Assembly: GCA_019090315.1 (NCBI GenBank)
Contig: JAHRWD010000013.1
Span: forward strand, 1 to 60,584
Length of the DNA: 60,584 nucleotides
Direction of reading: 5' to 3'
Origin: Pseudomonadales bacterium
GTDB lineage: Bacteria > Pseudomonadota > Gammaproteobacteria > Pseudomonadales > JAHRWD01
Numbering within the stretch: position 1 is the first letter of the stretch; each line of letters starts with the position of its first letter. The notes beneath the pieces were generated by a model, which searched no databases, was not told the origin of the DNA, and saw only the letters and a list, made by a program, of their open reading frames with translations. Of the stretch, positions 1 to 7,735 are shown one piece after another. The position numbers were made by a program, and so were the translations under genes.

Positions 1-1
1 G

Positions 2-133
2 CCCAGTATGCCGCAGATCGATACACTCTCTATGGGTATGACTCAGGATATGAAGGCTGCCATCATCGAAGGGGCAACCTTTGTTCGTGTTGGTACCGGT
101 ATTTTTGGCCCACGGGCATCCAGGAACACGTAG
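2..133 (+). CDS. yggS: YggS family PLP homeostasis protein (PLPHP), 3' end only
   Basis: The last 43 codons of a protein cut by the window start. The frame opened at base 2 reads through a LSMGMTQD segment and ends with [11 protein letters not shown] before TAG, the C-terminal signature of the YggS/PROSC family, where the SMGMS stretch lines the PLP phosphate pocket. The family is a single-domain TIM-barrel PLP carrier that buffers free pyridoxal phosphate and amino-acid pools in the cytoplasm. proC follows 54 bases downstream on the same strand, the usual yggS-proC pairing in gammaproteobacteria. The N-terminal part with the PLP lysine lies outside the window. Confidence 0.9.
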   Translation, partial: PSMPQIDTLSMGMTQDMKAAIIEGATFVRVGTGIFGPRASRNT

Positions 134-187
134 CGCTGTTCAGTGGGTCCGACCAGACCCCCATTTAATGTAAACCGAGAATCTAAT

Positions 188-1012
188 ATGCAAGATAATC
201 CAGTAATCACGTTTATCGGCTCCGGCAATATGGCGTCGGCACTTATCGGCGGCATGGTAAAACAGGGTGTTGCGGCTAGCAATATCATTGTTGCTGGCCC
301 GGAACAGGAGCAGCTGGACAGCTTGCAAAAACAGCTGGGTGTGCGGGTAACCACCGATAATGCCAGTGCGGTAAAAGAAGCCGATATTGTAGTATTTGCC
401 ATTAAGCCACAAATATTCCGTGCCGTGCTGGAGCCACTGCGTGAAGCGGTGGCTACTAGCCAACCCCTTTTACTCTCCATTGCCGCAGGTATCACTACCG
501 CTGCAATGCGGGACTGGTTGCAGCAGCCCGCTGCCATCGTCCGCTGCATGCCCAATACCCCGGCGCTGGTTCAGCAGGGTGCTACCGGCATGTTTGCCAA
601 TGATCAGGTCAGCGAATCACAAAAACAGCTGGCACAGTCGGTGATGGATGCGGTAGGAATCAGCTTATGGCTGGATACCGAATCCCAGATTGATGCGGTT
701 ACTGCGGTTTCCGGCAGCGGCCCTGCTTATTATTTTCTGGTGATGGAAGCGATGGAAGCAGCCGCTATAAAAATGGGGCTCGATCCCGATACTGCGCGCC
801 GTTTGACCCAAAAAACAGCCCTTGGCGCTGCCGCGCTAGCCTCCGACGGAGATCAGGACCCGGCACAACTTCGTATCAACGTAACCTCACCCGGAGGTAC
901 TACAGAGCGCGCTTTGCAGGAATTTGAAAAGGGCGGATTAAAACCATTGTTTGAAACCGCAATGGAGGGTGCAAAACAGCGCTCTATTGAGTTGGCAGAG
1001 CTGGATAGCTAA
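188..1012 (+). CDS. proC: pyrroline-5-carboxylate reductase
   Basis: Reduces 1-pyrroline-5-carboxylate to L-proline with NAD(P)H, the last step of proline synthesis. The N-terminal Rossmann motif is FIGSGNMASALIGG, followed later by CMPNTPA and the C-terminal dimerisation signature (VSGSGPAYYF, then NVTSPGGTT). The reading frame is open to 143, but I place the start at ATG 188: this gives 274 aa, the normal family length, puts the glycine motif about ten residues in, and discards an unconserved 15-residue extension. GAG five bases upstream is only a weak ribosome binding site. It is likely co-transcribed with yggS. It converges on comF, with 16 bases between the stop codons. Confidence 0.97.
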   Translation: MQDNPVITFIGSGNMASALIGGMVKQGVAASNIIVAGPEQEQLDSLQKQLGVRVTTDNASAVKEADIVVFAIKPQIFRAVLEPLREAVATSQPLLLSIAAGITTAAMRDWLQQPAAIVRCMPNTPALVQQGATGMFANDQVSESQKQLAQSVMDAVGISLWLDTESQIDAVTAVSGSGPAYYFLVMEAMEAAAIKMGLDPDTARRLTQKTALGAAALASDGDQDPAQLRINVTSPGGTTERALQEFEKGGLKPLFETAMEGAKQRSIELAELDS

Positions 1013-1028
1013 GCCAGATATTTGTGGG

Positions 1029-1736
1029 CTATAGCGTGCGGGCCAGAGTCCAGACATCAATCTGCTCAACTCCGGTTTTACCGAACTGTTTACTCAGTTC
1101 GGTGACGGTGCTGCCGGTGGTTAATACATCATCGACGATAGCAATCGAGCTGTAATCAGGCTCATCACACTCAAAACAGCCGGCAATGTTGGCGGCTCTT
1201 TGGCGGGCATTCAATCCCGTCTGTTTTTCCGAATAGCGGGTTCGGCGCGCGATATGTGATGCATAGGGAATATCCAGTAAACGCGAGAGCTGTCGGGCTA
1301 CTAAATCCGCCTGATTAAAACCCCGCTCCCGCAATCGTTGGGGGTGCATCGGAACGCTTGTGATCAGTTTTGGTAATGGCTGGTTATCGTAGTGGTGGGG
1401 TAGAAATTGCGCCATCAATGTAGCCATTACCCGCGCATGGGCCCGATTGCCATCATATTTAAGCTCAATCACCATCTGATCTACCGGCCAACGGTATTCG
1501 AGTAACGAAATTGCACGATCATAGGGTAATGACTGGCCAAGGCAGTGGCCGCAATGTGTATGATCCTGTGAGGGTTCAATCGGCCAGCCACAACGCAAAC
1601 AGGTTGATTCCAGCCAGGGCAAGCCCCTTTGGCAAGCAAGGCAGAGGTCGATAGAGGGCTGGCCTTTTGCGCCACATAACACACAGCAGCTTGGAAATAG
1701 CCAGGATTGTACTTTATTTGCCCAGTTGTTAACCAT
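1029..1736 (-). CDS. comF: ComF/GntX family phosphoribosyltransferase-like protein
   Basis: 235 aa. The N-terminal third has zinc-finger-like pairs (CCVLC, CLAC, CLRCG, CGHC). The C-terminal half is a type I PRTase fold with a PRPP-binding loop, IAIVDDVLTTGST. The family (ComF in transforming bacteria, GntX in E. coli) is linked to DNA uptake and, in E. coli, to using extracellular DNA as a carbon source; its biochemical activity is not settled. The gene is divergent from bioB. Its start codon (1734-1736) lies inside the BirA operator, so biotin-dependent BirA binding could also affect comF transcription. That placement of comF beside the bio operon is common in gammaproteobacteria. Confidence 0.9.
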   Translation of the reverse strand: MVNNWANKVQSWLFPSCCVLCGAKGQPSIDLCLACQRGLPWLESTCLRCGWPIEPSQDHTHCGHCLGQSLPYDRAISLLEYRWPVDQMVIELKYDGNRAHARVMATLMAQFLPHHYDNQPLPKLITSVPMHPQRLRERGFNQADLVARQLSRLLDIPYASHIARRTRYSEKQTGLNARQRAANIAGCFECDEPDYSSIAIVDDVLTTGSTVTELSKQFGKTGVEQIDVWTLARTL

Positions 1737-1758
1737 GGGGTGCTCTGTTGGTTGACAG
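1726..1758. promoter_or_regulatory. BirA (biotin repressor) operator
   Basis: TTGTTAACC at 1726-1734, a 15-base spacer, then GGTTGACAG at 1750-1758. The reverse complement of the right half, CTGTCAACC, matches the left half at 7 of 9 positions. Both fit the known BirA pattern TTGTnAACC-N14-16-GGTTnACAA. It overlaps the predicted -35 box of the bio promoter and the comF start codon, so biotinyl-AMP-loaded BirA would repress bioBFCD and possibly comF. The match is read directly; function is inferred from family knowledge. Confidence 0.85.
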
Positions 1759-1779
1759 CAGGTCTGGCATCATTATCAT
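1752..1779 (+). promoter_or_regulatory. predicted sigma70 promoter of the bio operon
   Basis: TTGACA (1752-1757, exact consensus -35), a 16-base spacer, then TATCAT (1774-1779, five of six). The -35 box lies inside the right half of the BirA operator, the normal geometry for repression. Transcription would start near 1786, leaving a leader of about 95 bases before bioB. Confidence 0.7.
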
Positions 1780-1881
1780 TACCCGTCCATTTCATGCTGG
1801 CATCAGGGTTCACCTCGCGATACCAGCAGATAATTAAACAACTGTGCCAATAGAATCGATATCGATCACGGACTGACAATT

Positions 1882-2895
1882 ATGAAAGAGATACGCCACA
1901 ACTGGAGTCTCCAGGAAGTAAATCAACTATTTGATCAGCCGATGAACGACCTGTTGTTTCAGGCCCACACCGTTCACCGTGAATTCCATAATCCGAATGA
2001 GGTGCAGGTCAGCACACTGCTTTCCATCAAAACCGGTGCCTGCCCTGAGGATTGTAAATATTGCCCCCAGAGCGCCCACTATAACACCGGCCTTGAGAAA
2101 CAGAAGTTGATGGATGTTGAGAAGGTTATCGAAGAAGCCAAGCTTGCCAAGAAAGCCGGAGCCACCCGCTTTTGCATGGGTGCAGCCTGGCGTTCACCGC
2201 CTGTAGCGGATATGCCGTACGTGCTGGATATGGTGAGACAGGTAAAGGATATGGGCATGGAAACCTGCATGACTCTGGGTATGTTGAATGATGAGCAGAC
2301 CGCAGAACTAGCGGATGCCGGGCTCGATTATTACAATCACAACCTTGATACCTCGCCAGAATTTTACGAATCGATCATCACCACCCGAAACTACCAGGAT
2401 CGCCTTGATACCTTGGGCCGTGTGCGCGATGCGGGTATGAAGATCTGTAGTGGCGGCATTGTTGGCATGGGCGAAGGTGCTGATGACCGTTCCGGATTAT
2501 TGATGCAACTGGCGAATCTACCAGCACATCCGGAAAGTGTGCCAATCAATAATCTTATCAAAGTAGAGGGTACACCGCTGGATCAGGTTGATGACCTTGA
2601 CCCTTTTGATTTTGTTCGCACTATCGCGGTTGCCCGTATTTTGATGCCCCTCAGTCAGGTCAGAATCTCCGCTGGTCGGGATGATATGAACGACCAACTG
2701 CAAGCGATGTGTTTCTTCGCTGGAGCCAACTCCATTTTCTGTGGTGAAAAGCTACTGACTTGTCCACTGCCTCAGCAAAGTGATGATATGCAGCTTCTTG
2801 ATCGGCTTGGTATTCAGTCCGAAGAGTACAAGCCATCACCTAAAAAAGCAGTCGCACAGGATGATAATGCTCAGTTTTACAACGCGGCTGGCTAG
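1882..2895 (+). CDS. bioB: biotin synthase
   Basis: Radical SAM enzyme that inserts sulfur into dethiobiotin to give biotin. The 4Fe-4S motif is CPEDCKYC (Cys54, Cys58, Cys61). The downstream cysteines that ligate the sacrificial 2Fe-2S cluster are visible in [16 protein letters not shown] and KICSGGIVG. The SAM/dethiobiotin-binding segments [13 protein letters not shown] and [11 protein letters not shown] are intact. At 337 aa it has normal length. First gene of bioBFCD, behind the BirA operator. No truncation or unusual features. Confidence 0.98.
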   Translation: MKEIRHNWSLQEVNQLFDQPMNDLLFQAHTVHREFHNPNEVQVSTLLSIKTGACPEDCKYCPQSAHYNTGLEKQKLMDVEKVIEEAKLAKKAGATRFCMGAAWRSPPVADMPYVLDMVRQVKDMGMETCMTLGMLNDEQTAELADAGLDYYNHNLDTSPEFYESIITTRNYQDRLDTLGRVRDAGMKICSGGIVGMGEGADDRSGLLMQLANLPAHPESVPINNLIKVEGTPLDQVDDLDPFDFVRTIAVARILMPLSQVRISAGRDDMNDQLQAMCFFAGANSIFCGEKLLTCPLPQQSDDMQLLDRLGIQSEEYKPSPKKAVAQDDNAQFYNAAG

Positions 2896-2940
2896 CATAG
2901 ACCTGAATTTTTAACCTCCTGAATTACCTACCCAACACCC

Positions 2941-4128
2941 ATGGCGGATCTGCTTAACCCTAGTTTTAACCTGGCCGAAGGCCTTGCTGCTAAAAAGCAG
3001 CAACACCTTTATAGAACGCGGATTGAAGTGGAGTCGCCCCAGAGTGCTGAAATCAGGGTTGAGGGCAGGGACTACCTGAATTTTTGCAGCAATGATTACC
3101 TCGGATTAGCCAATCATCCCGATCTGGTTCAATCCTTCAAAACCGCTGCGGATACCTGTGGGGTTGGTAGCGGCGCATCACACCTGATTAACGGTCACTC
3201 GTCGGCCCACCAAAACCTCGAACTCGAACTGGCGGAATTTACCGGGCGTGACCGAGCGCTGCTATTTTCAACCGGATATATGGCCAACCTTGGGGTGATC
3301 TCCGCGCTCTGTGGCCGTAACGATGCGGTGTTTGAGGATAGGCTCAACCACGCTTCGTTGATCGATGCCGCAATACTTAGCCGAGCAACCCTCAAGCGTT
3401 ATCGACACAACGATGTTGCTCACCTTGAAGAAACGTTAAGCATTTCCAAAGGCAACCGAAAGCTTATTGTTACCGATGGTGTGTTCAGCATGGACGGTGA
3501 TATCGCACCGATGGCTGGGCTAGCAACCGTCGCTAAACAGCATCAAGCCTGGCTAATGGTAGATGATGCCCACGGCATCGGCTTTCTGGGTGAGCAAGGC
3601 ACTGGCACATTAGAACAGTTCAATCTGTCCGAGCAGGACGTACCAGTATTGATGGGCACACTGGGCAAAGCACTGGGTACTTTCGGTGCTTTTATTGCCG
3701 GTTCCGAAGAGCTGATCGAAACCCTGATCCAGAATGCCCGCACCTATATCTATACCACCGCGCTACCTCCGGCGGTGGCAGCAGCTACCCGAACCAGCCT
3801 TGGGCTGATTAAAACAGAAGCCTGGCGGCGGCAGCATCTGACGGAGTTGATTAGCGCATTTCGAACCGGCGCAGAGCAGCTTGGTTTAGCGTTAATGCCA
3901 TCCATTACTCCCATTCAGCCACTTCAAATTGGCGATGCCGCACGAGCCATGGCGATCAGTGAACAGCTACGACAAAAGGGGTTTCTGATCAGTGCTATTC
4001 GACCGCCGACTGTGCCCGAGGGTACGTCAAGATTACGTATCACCCTGACCGCCGGACATAGCCATCAACATATCGAGGCGCTGCTAGAGGCGCTAGAACA
4101 AGCTTGCAAAGCTGAGCGTGAAACATGA
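2941..4128 (+). CDS. bioF: 8-amino-7-oxononanoate synthase
   Basis: PLP-dependent enzyme that joins pimeloyl-ACP and L-alanine to form 8-amino-7-oxononanoate (KAPA). The 395-aa sequence shows the alpha-oxoamine synthase motifs: NFCSNDYLGLANHP near the N-terminus, GSGASHLINGHSSAH, TDGVFSMDGDIAP, the VDDAHGIGFLG aspartate/histidine segment, and the PLP lysine in LMGTLGKALGTFG. Start ATG 2941 has no clear Shine-Dalgarno sequence, so translation may depend on coupling from bioB, which ends 45 bases upstream. The stop overlaps the bioC start (ATGA). Confidence 0.97.
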   Translation: MADLLNPSFNLAEGLAAKKQQHLYRTRIEVESPQSAEIRVEGRDYLNFCSNDYLGLANHPDLVQSFKTAADTCGVGSGASHLINGHSSAHQNLELELAEFTGRDRALLFSTGYMANLGVISALCGRNDAVFEDRLNHASLIDAAILSRATLKRYRHNDVAHLEETLSISKGNRKLIVTDGVFSMDGDIAPMAGLATVAKQHQAWLMVDDAHGIGFLGEQGTGTLEQFNLSEQDVPVLMGTLGKALGTFGAFIAGSEELIETLIQNARTYIYTTALPPAVAAATRTSLGLIKTEAWRRQHLTELISAFRTGAEQLGLALMPSITPIQPLQIGDAARAMAISEQLRQKGFLISAIRPPTVPEGTSRLRITLTAGHSHQHIEALLEALEQACKAERET

Positions 4129-4955
4129 GCAGTACTCAACCAATAATCGAATCCTACATCCCCGCACCGGTCGATAAATCCCGTATTGCCGCATCCTTTA
4201 GCCGCTCGGCGGCAAGCTATGATTCCGTCGCGCAACTGCAGCAGCAGGTGGGTTATCAGCTACTGGAAAAACTACCAAAGGGTTTCAGAGCAACAACGAT
4301 TCTTGATGCAGGTTGCGGAACCGGCTATTTCACAGGGGAACTGACCCAGCGTTACAATCCCGACCAGATACACGCCATTGATCTGGCTGATGGAATGCTG
4401 AGCTATGCAGCGAACAAAACCGCCGAAGCGGATCTGGCCCGAACCCACTGGGCCCAGACTGATGTTGAAAATTTGCCCTTTGCGGATAACAGTTTCGACC
4501 TGATCTATTCCAGCCTGGTAGTGCAATGGTGTGCTGATCTGGAAGCATTTTTTCGTGAAGCAAAACGAGTGCTCAAACCTGGCGGCATACTCGCGTTTTC
4601 AACCCTCGGTCCCAGAACTCTGTATGAACTAAAAGAAGCCTGGAAACCCATAGATCAGCACGTTCACGTGAATGAATTTATGCCCTATGAATGTGTAGAT
4701 CAGCTACTTTCAGGCCAGTCGTTTACCTCCTCAGAACTCAGCAGTGAAGATATCGTGCTGCAATACCAGCGCCTGAACCAGCTTACCAAAGAGCTAAAAA
4801 GCCTCGGCGCACACAATATGAACGAGCAGCAATCCAGTGGTTTGACCGGCAAAAACCGTATTAAAGCGCTGATAAAAAACTATGAGCAATTTCGTAGCAG
4901 CGATGGAATTTTACCAGCGACCTATGAAGTCTATTACGGTGTGGCAGTAGCCTAG
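4125..4955 (+). CDS. bioC: malonyl-ACP O-methyltransferase BioC
   Basis: Methylates the free carboxyl of malonyl-ACP so that the fatty-acid machinery can build the pimeloyl chain. The N-terminal family signature IAASFSRSAASYD is followed by the SAM-binding motif ILDAGCGTGYFTGEL and the later motif LPFADNSFDLIYSS. At 276 aa it is typical. The start overlaps the bioF stop by four bases, implying coupled translation. Removal of the methyl group normally needs BioH or a replacement esterase, and none is encoded in this window. Confidence 0.95.
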   Translation: MSSTQPIIESYIPAPVDKSRIAASFSRSAASYDSVAQLQQQVGYQLLEKLPKGFRATTILDAGCGTGYFTGELTQRYNPDQIHAIDLADGMLSYAANKTAEADLARTHWAQTDVENLPFADNSFDLIYSSLVVQWCADLEAFFREAKRVLKPGGILAFSTLGPRTLYELKEAWKPIDQHVHVNEFMPYECVDQLLSGQSFTSSELSSEDIVLQYQRLNQLTKELKSLGAHNMNEQQSSGLTGKNRIKALIKNYEQFRSSDGILPATYEVYYGVAVA

Positions 4956-4985
4956 CTCTGGCCCGGCTCTAATTGGAAAATTATT

Positions 4986-5666
4986 TTGAAACAACCTCTT
5001 AGCTACTTCGTAACCGGCACCGACACCGATGTGGGTAAAACCCGAATTGGCTGCGGTATTCTCGAATACGCCAAACAGCACGGCCTTAGCACCGCTGCAG
5101 TCAAACCGATGGCAGCGGGCTGCGAGCTAACCGATGAGGGTTTTAAAAACGAAGATGCGCTTGAGCTGATCGAAGCGATGACGCTGTCATTACCTTACTC
5201 AGAGGTGAACCCCTTCGCCCTTGAGCCCGCAATCGCGCCCCATATTGCTGCCGAGCAGGCAGGCGTTGAAGTAAGCGCAAGACAGCTAACGAATCATTGC
5301 CAAAAGATTATCGATCTGAAATCAGGTATCACCTTGGTGGAAGGAGCGGGGGGCTGGCGAGTGCCGATCAACCGTACAGAAACCTTTGCCGATGTCGCTA
5401 AAATGCTTAATTTGCCGGTGATATTGGTGGTAAGTATGCGGTTGGGCTGTATTAACCACGCGATGCTGAGTCTGGAAGCGATCCGTGCTGATGGCCTGTC
5501 GGTGGTTGGTTGGGTAGCGAACCGCGTCGATGCGGAGATGTCCTGCTACCAGGAAAACCTTGAAACACTAAAACGCCAAATACCCGAACCTTGCCTTGGG
5601 GTCGTGCCTCATCTAGAAAACCCCGACGGCAAAGAGATCGCCCGTTATTTGAATATAGAATTGTAA
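4986..5666 (+). CDS. bioD: dethiobiotin synthetase
   Basis: ATP-dependent carboxylase that closes the ureido ring of dethiobiotin from 7,8-diaminononanoate. The P-loop variant is TGTDTDVGKT (the conserved G-T-D-T-x-V-G-K-T). KPMAAG and the VEGAGGWRVPIN loop are also present. The start is a TTG at 4986, with GGA about nine bases upstream. This gives 226 aa, normal for the family, and places the P-loop where expected. Last gene of the bio operon, 30 bases after bioC; bioA is not in the window and must lie elsewhere. Confidence 0.95.
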   Translation: MKQPLSYFVTGTDTDVGKTRIGCGILEYAKQHGLSTAAVKPMAAGCELTDEGFKNEDALELIEAMTLSLPYSEVNPFALEPAIAPHIAAEQAGVEVSARQLTNHCQKIIDLKSGITLVEGAGGWRVPINRTETFADVAKMLNLPVILVVSMRLGCINHAMLSLEAIRADGLSVVGWVANRVDAEMSCYQENLETLKRQIPEPCLGVVPHLENPDGKEIARYLNIEL

Positions 5667-5710
5667 ACCCGACAGACTCCTGGCTGCTCAGCAATGGTCA
5701 CCAATCTACC

Positions 5711-5740
5711 TTGATAAGGTATAAGTAGCAGTATAGTATC
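5711..5740 (+). promoter_or_regulatory. candidate promoter/operator of the toxin-antitoxin pair
   Basis: TTGATA (5711-5716) could be the -35 box and TAGTAT (5734-5739) or TATAGT (5732-5737) the -10 box, just before the antitoxin ATG at 5746. The same stretch is an imperfect inverted repeat, GATAAGGTATA against TATAGTATC, which would suit autorepression by a Phd/YefM antitoxin. Weak evidence. Confidence 0.35.
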
Positions 5741-5745
5741 ACTCA

Positions 5746-6003
5746 ATGAGAACCGAACTTGTTACCACTTTAAAGCGCCAGGCGACCAAAATATTGGCTG
5801 AGTTGCATGAATCGAAAGAACCCATCCTAATTACCGAACATGGCCAGCCTTCGGCATATCTCGTTGATGTGGAAGATTATGAGTTAATGCAAGTCAGAAT
5901 GCGGCTGCTAGAAGGCTTATCCCGCGGTGAGCGCGCGGTTCAGGAAGAACGAACACTGACTCAACAGGATGCCAAAAAGGCAATGGCCAAATGGCTCAAA
6001 TAA
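5746..6003 (+). CDS. type II antitoxin, Phd/YefM family
   Basis: 85 aa, the usual size. The N-terminal half has the Phd/YefM DNA-binding fold pattern: LKRQATKILAEL, then PILITEHGQPSAYLVDVEDYE, which is highly typical. The C-terminal half is charged and helical, as expected of the segment that wraps and neutralises the toxin. Antitoxins of this family bind their own promoter as dimers, more tightly when complexed with toxin. The toxin gene begins five bases after the stop. The pair sits between the bio operon and unrelated accessory genes, as expected of a mobile two-gene cassette, though no flanking repeats were seen. Confidence 0.9.
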   Translation: MRTELVTTLKRQATKILAELHESKEPILITEHGQPSAYLVDVEDYELMQVRMRLLEGLSRGERAVQEERTLTQQDAKKAMAKWLK

Positions 6004-6008
6004 CATAA

Positions 6009-6314
6009 GTGGCTCAAGTAATATGGACAGAGCCTGCGCTATCAGATCTGGATGAAATAGCCGAGTATATCGCGTTAGATAACTTTGAAGCAGCGGTACA
6101 TTTAGTTCAGCGAGTATTTTCAGCTACTGAGCGCCTGGAGCAGCACCCAGAATCTGGCCGCTTCCTCCCGGAGCTTGAGAAAAAAACACGCTATAGAGAG
6201 ATCGTAGTTGGGCCTTGTAGGGTTTTCTATCGTTTAGAAAATGATAAGGCCTATATCCTGTATGTCATGCGTGGTGAGCGAGAACTTCGTGTATTTCTAC
6301 TTTCCGATCGTTAA
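6009..6314 (+). CDS. type II toxin, RelE/ParE superfamily
   Basis: 101 aa. The N-terminal pattern VIWTEPALSDLDEIAEYIA is the classic ParE/RelE start. Further on are the SGRFLPEL segment, YREIVVGPCRVFYRL and the C-terminal YVMRGERELR strand. ParE-type toxins poison DNA gyrase and RelE-type toxins cleave mRNA on the ribosome; the EIVVGPCRVFYR strand leans towards ParE, but the target cannot be assigned from sequence alone. The start is GTG 6009 with no Shine-Dalgarno sequence, five bases after the antitoxin stop, so translation is probably coupled. Confidence 0.9.
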   Translation: MAQVIWTEPALSDLDEIAEYIALDNFEAAVHLVQRVFSATERLEQHPESGRFLPELEKKTRYREIVVGPCRVFYRLENDKAYILYVMRGERELRVFLLSDR

Positions 6315-6429
6315 ACAGTTATGGCTGCATCAGTCGGCCCTTTTGTGCATTTCGCTACACTCCATTTTTTAATAATAAGTCCGCGGCTTTCACCCGTAGC
6401 CGAGCAAAACGTTAACCAGGATTAGAACT

Positions 6430-7047
6430 ATGCCATCACTAAAAATTGACCCCAATTCAGTAAAAGGCTTTCTAGCCGATGATGAAGGGGCAGCGCTATA
6501 CGAATATGCCAAAGAAGTTTCACTGCTCGGCCCATGCCTGGAGGTCGGCAGCTACTGTGGTAAATCGACAATCTATTTCGGTTCAGGCTGCCAGGAAAAC
6601 GGATCAATACTGTATGCATTGGACCATCACCGTGGCTCTGAAGAGCACCAACTAGGCGAGGAATACCACGACGCTGACCTGTACGATGCCAACGCAGAAT
6701 GCCTCGATAGCTTCCGGGAGTTTCGCAAAAATATGCGTGCCGCAGAACTGGAAGATGTCGTGGTTCCACTGGTAACCAGTTCTGAAATTGCAGCCAAATT
6801 CTGGAGCACTCCGCTAGCGATGGTTTTTATCGATGGTGGTCACAGCATCGAAGCAGCCATGACCGACTACCGCAGTTGGGCCGGGCATATTCTTCCTGGC
6901 GGCATTTTGGCTATTCACGATATTTTTCCTGATCCCGAAAAAGGAGGTCAAGCTCCTTACGATATTTATAAATTGGCGCTGGCTTCGGGGTTGTTTCGAG
7001 AGTTGGCTATAGTGAATACATTGGCTGTTTTGGAGCGGATTGCTTAA
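6430..7047 (+). CDS. class I SAM-dependent methyltransferase, Methyltransf_24-like
   Basis: 205 aa. The motif I region is PCLEVGSYCGKSTIYFG, matching the EvGsy.GkST pattern of the Methyltransf_24 group found near polysaccharide and glycan genes. Motif II is ILYALDHHRG. A later MVFIDGGHSIEAAMTDYRSW segment carries the conserved IDG.H, and GGILAIHDIF follows. The start ATG 6430 has AGGA ten bases upstream. The substrate is unknown. The adjacent isochorismatase-like gene starts 29 bases downstream on the same strand. Both face the glycosyltransferase operon at 7.7-11.1 kb, which suggests but does not prove a shared glycan or small-molecule role. Confidence 0.8.
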   Translation: MPSLKIDPNSVKGFLADDEGAALYEYAKEVSLLGPCLEVGSYCGKSTIYFGSGCQENGSILYALDHHRGSEEHQLGEEYHDADLYDANAECLDSFREFRKNMRAAELEDVVVPLVTSSEIAAKFWSTPLAMVFIDGGHSIEAAMTDYRSWAGHILPGGILAIHDIFPDPEKGGQAPYDIYKLALASGLFRELAIVNTLAVLERIA

Positions 7048-7076
7048 TAAATTCTTTTCTTGGGGAAGGTCGTAGC

Positions 7077-7670
7077 ATGAAGCATGTGTCACTAATACTG
7101 ATTGATCCCCAGGTCGGTTTTTGTTCACCATATGGTTCGCTTGGGCTGAGCTATGGCACAGAAGAGTTGAGCGAGATTGATAAAGTAATTCCAGGTATTA
7201 AGATGGCTTTAAGCGAGAGCTATCGGCGACACCTGGTGAAATCGGAATACGGGGTAGGACAATTTACCAATGCTGATTTCGAGCACCCCTTGGCAAACTT
7301 ATGTGTTCCGTCGATAAACGATGACTGCAAGGTTATCGATGCGCTTTCCTCCATCAACTACCATTCATCCACGACAAAACACCAGCGAAGCGCCATGTCC
7401 TGCAAAGGGTTCAGGTCAGAGATAGAAAATGATCTGGAATTAGGTATACGACATTTTGTGCTGGCGGGATTTCTCCTTGAGCACTGCGTTAAGTCAACGG
7501 CGATAGATCTGTTTGATAGCTTGTCGGGCAGTGATGCTGAAGTTTCTGTGTGCAGCGACCTGTCAGCTTCTAGAGTGCAGAAGTACACAAATGGCACCGC
7601 GGCCGACACTGCAAAAGCTTTACATGATTTGGGTATTAAATTTAAGTCGTGGCAGAGTATTCGAGGATAA
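7077..7670 (+). CDS. isochorismatase-like cysteine hydrolase
   Basis: 197 aa. The isochorismatase-fold catalytic triad can be placed: Asp10 in LILIDPQ, Lys101 in STTKHQRSAM, and Cys137 in FLLEHCVKSTAIDLF (the usual G..t..CV..ta.dA pattern with variations). Members hydrolyse isochorismate, nicotinamide, N-carbamoylsarcosine and other amides, and the substrate here cannot be told. The usual glycine-threonine before the cysteine is replaced by Leu-Leu-Glu, so this is a divergent member. Probably co-transcribed with the upstream methyltransferase. Confidence 0.75.
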   Translation: MKHVSLILIDPQVGFCSPYGSLGLSYGTEELSEIDKVIPGIKMALSESYRRHLVKSEYGVGQFTNADFEHPLANLCVPSINDDCKVIDALSSINYHSSTTKHQRSAMSCKGFRSEIENDLELGIRHFVLAGFLLEHCVKSTAIDLFDSLSGSDAEVSVCSDLSASRVQKYTNGTAADTAKALHDLGIKFKSWQSIRG

Positions 7671-7735
7671 CAAAGAGTAGGAAACTGTCCTGTAGGTTGG
7701 ACGTGTTAACGCACACTCCTGCGTGCTGGGGAAAG

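Noticed and set aside
7671..7735. A degenerate copy of the common GTAGGTTGG intergenic repeat
   Set aside because: Only GTAGGTTGG and a poor inverted partner match; not enough to call a repeat.
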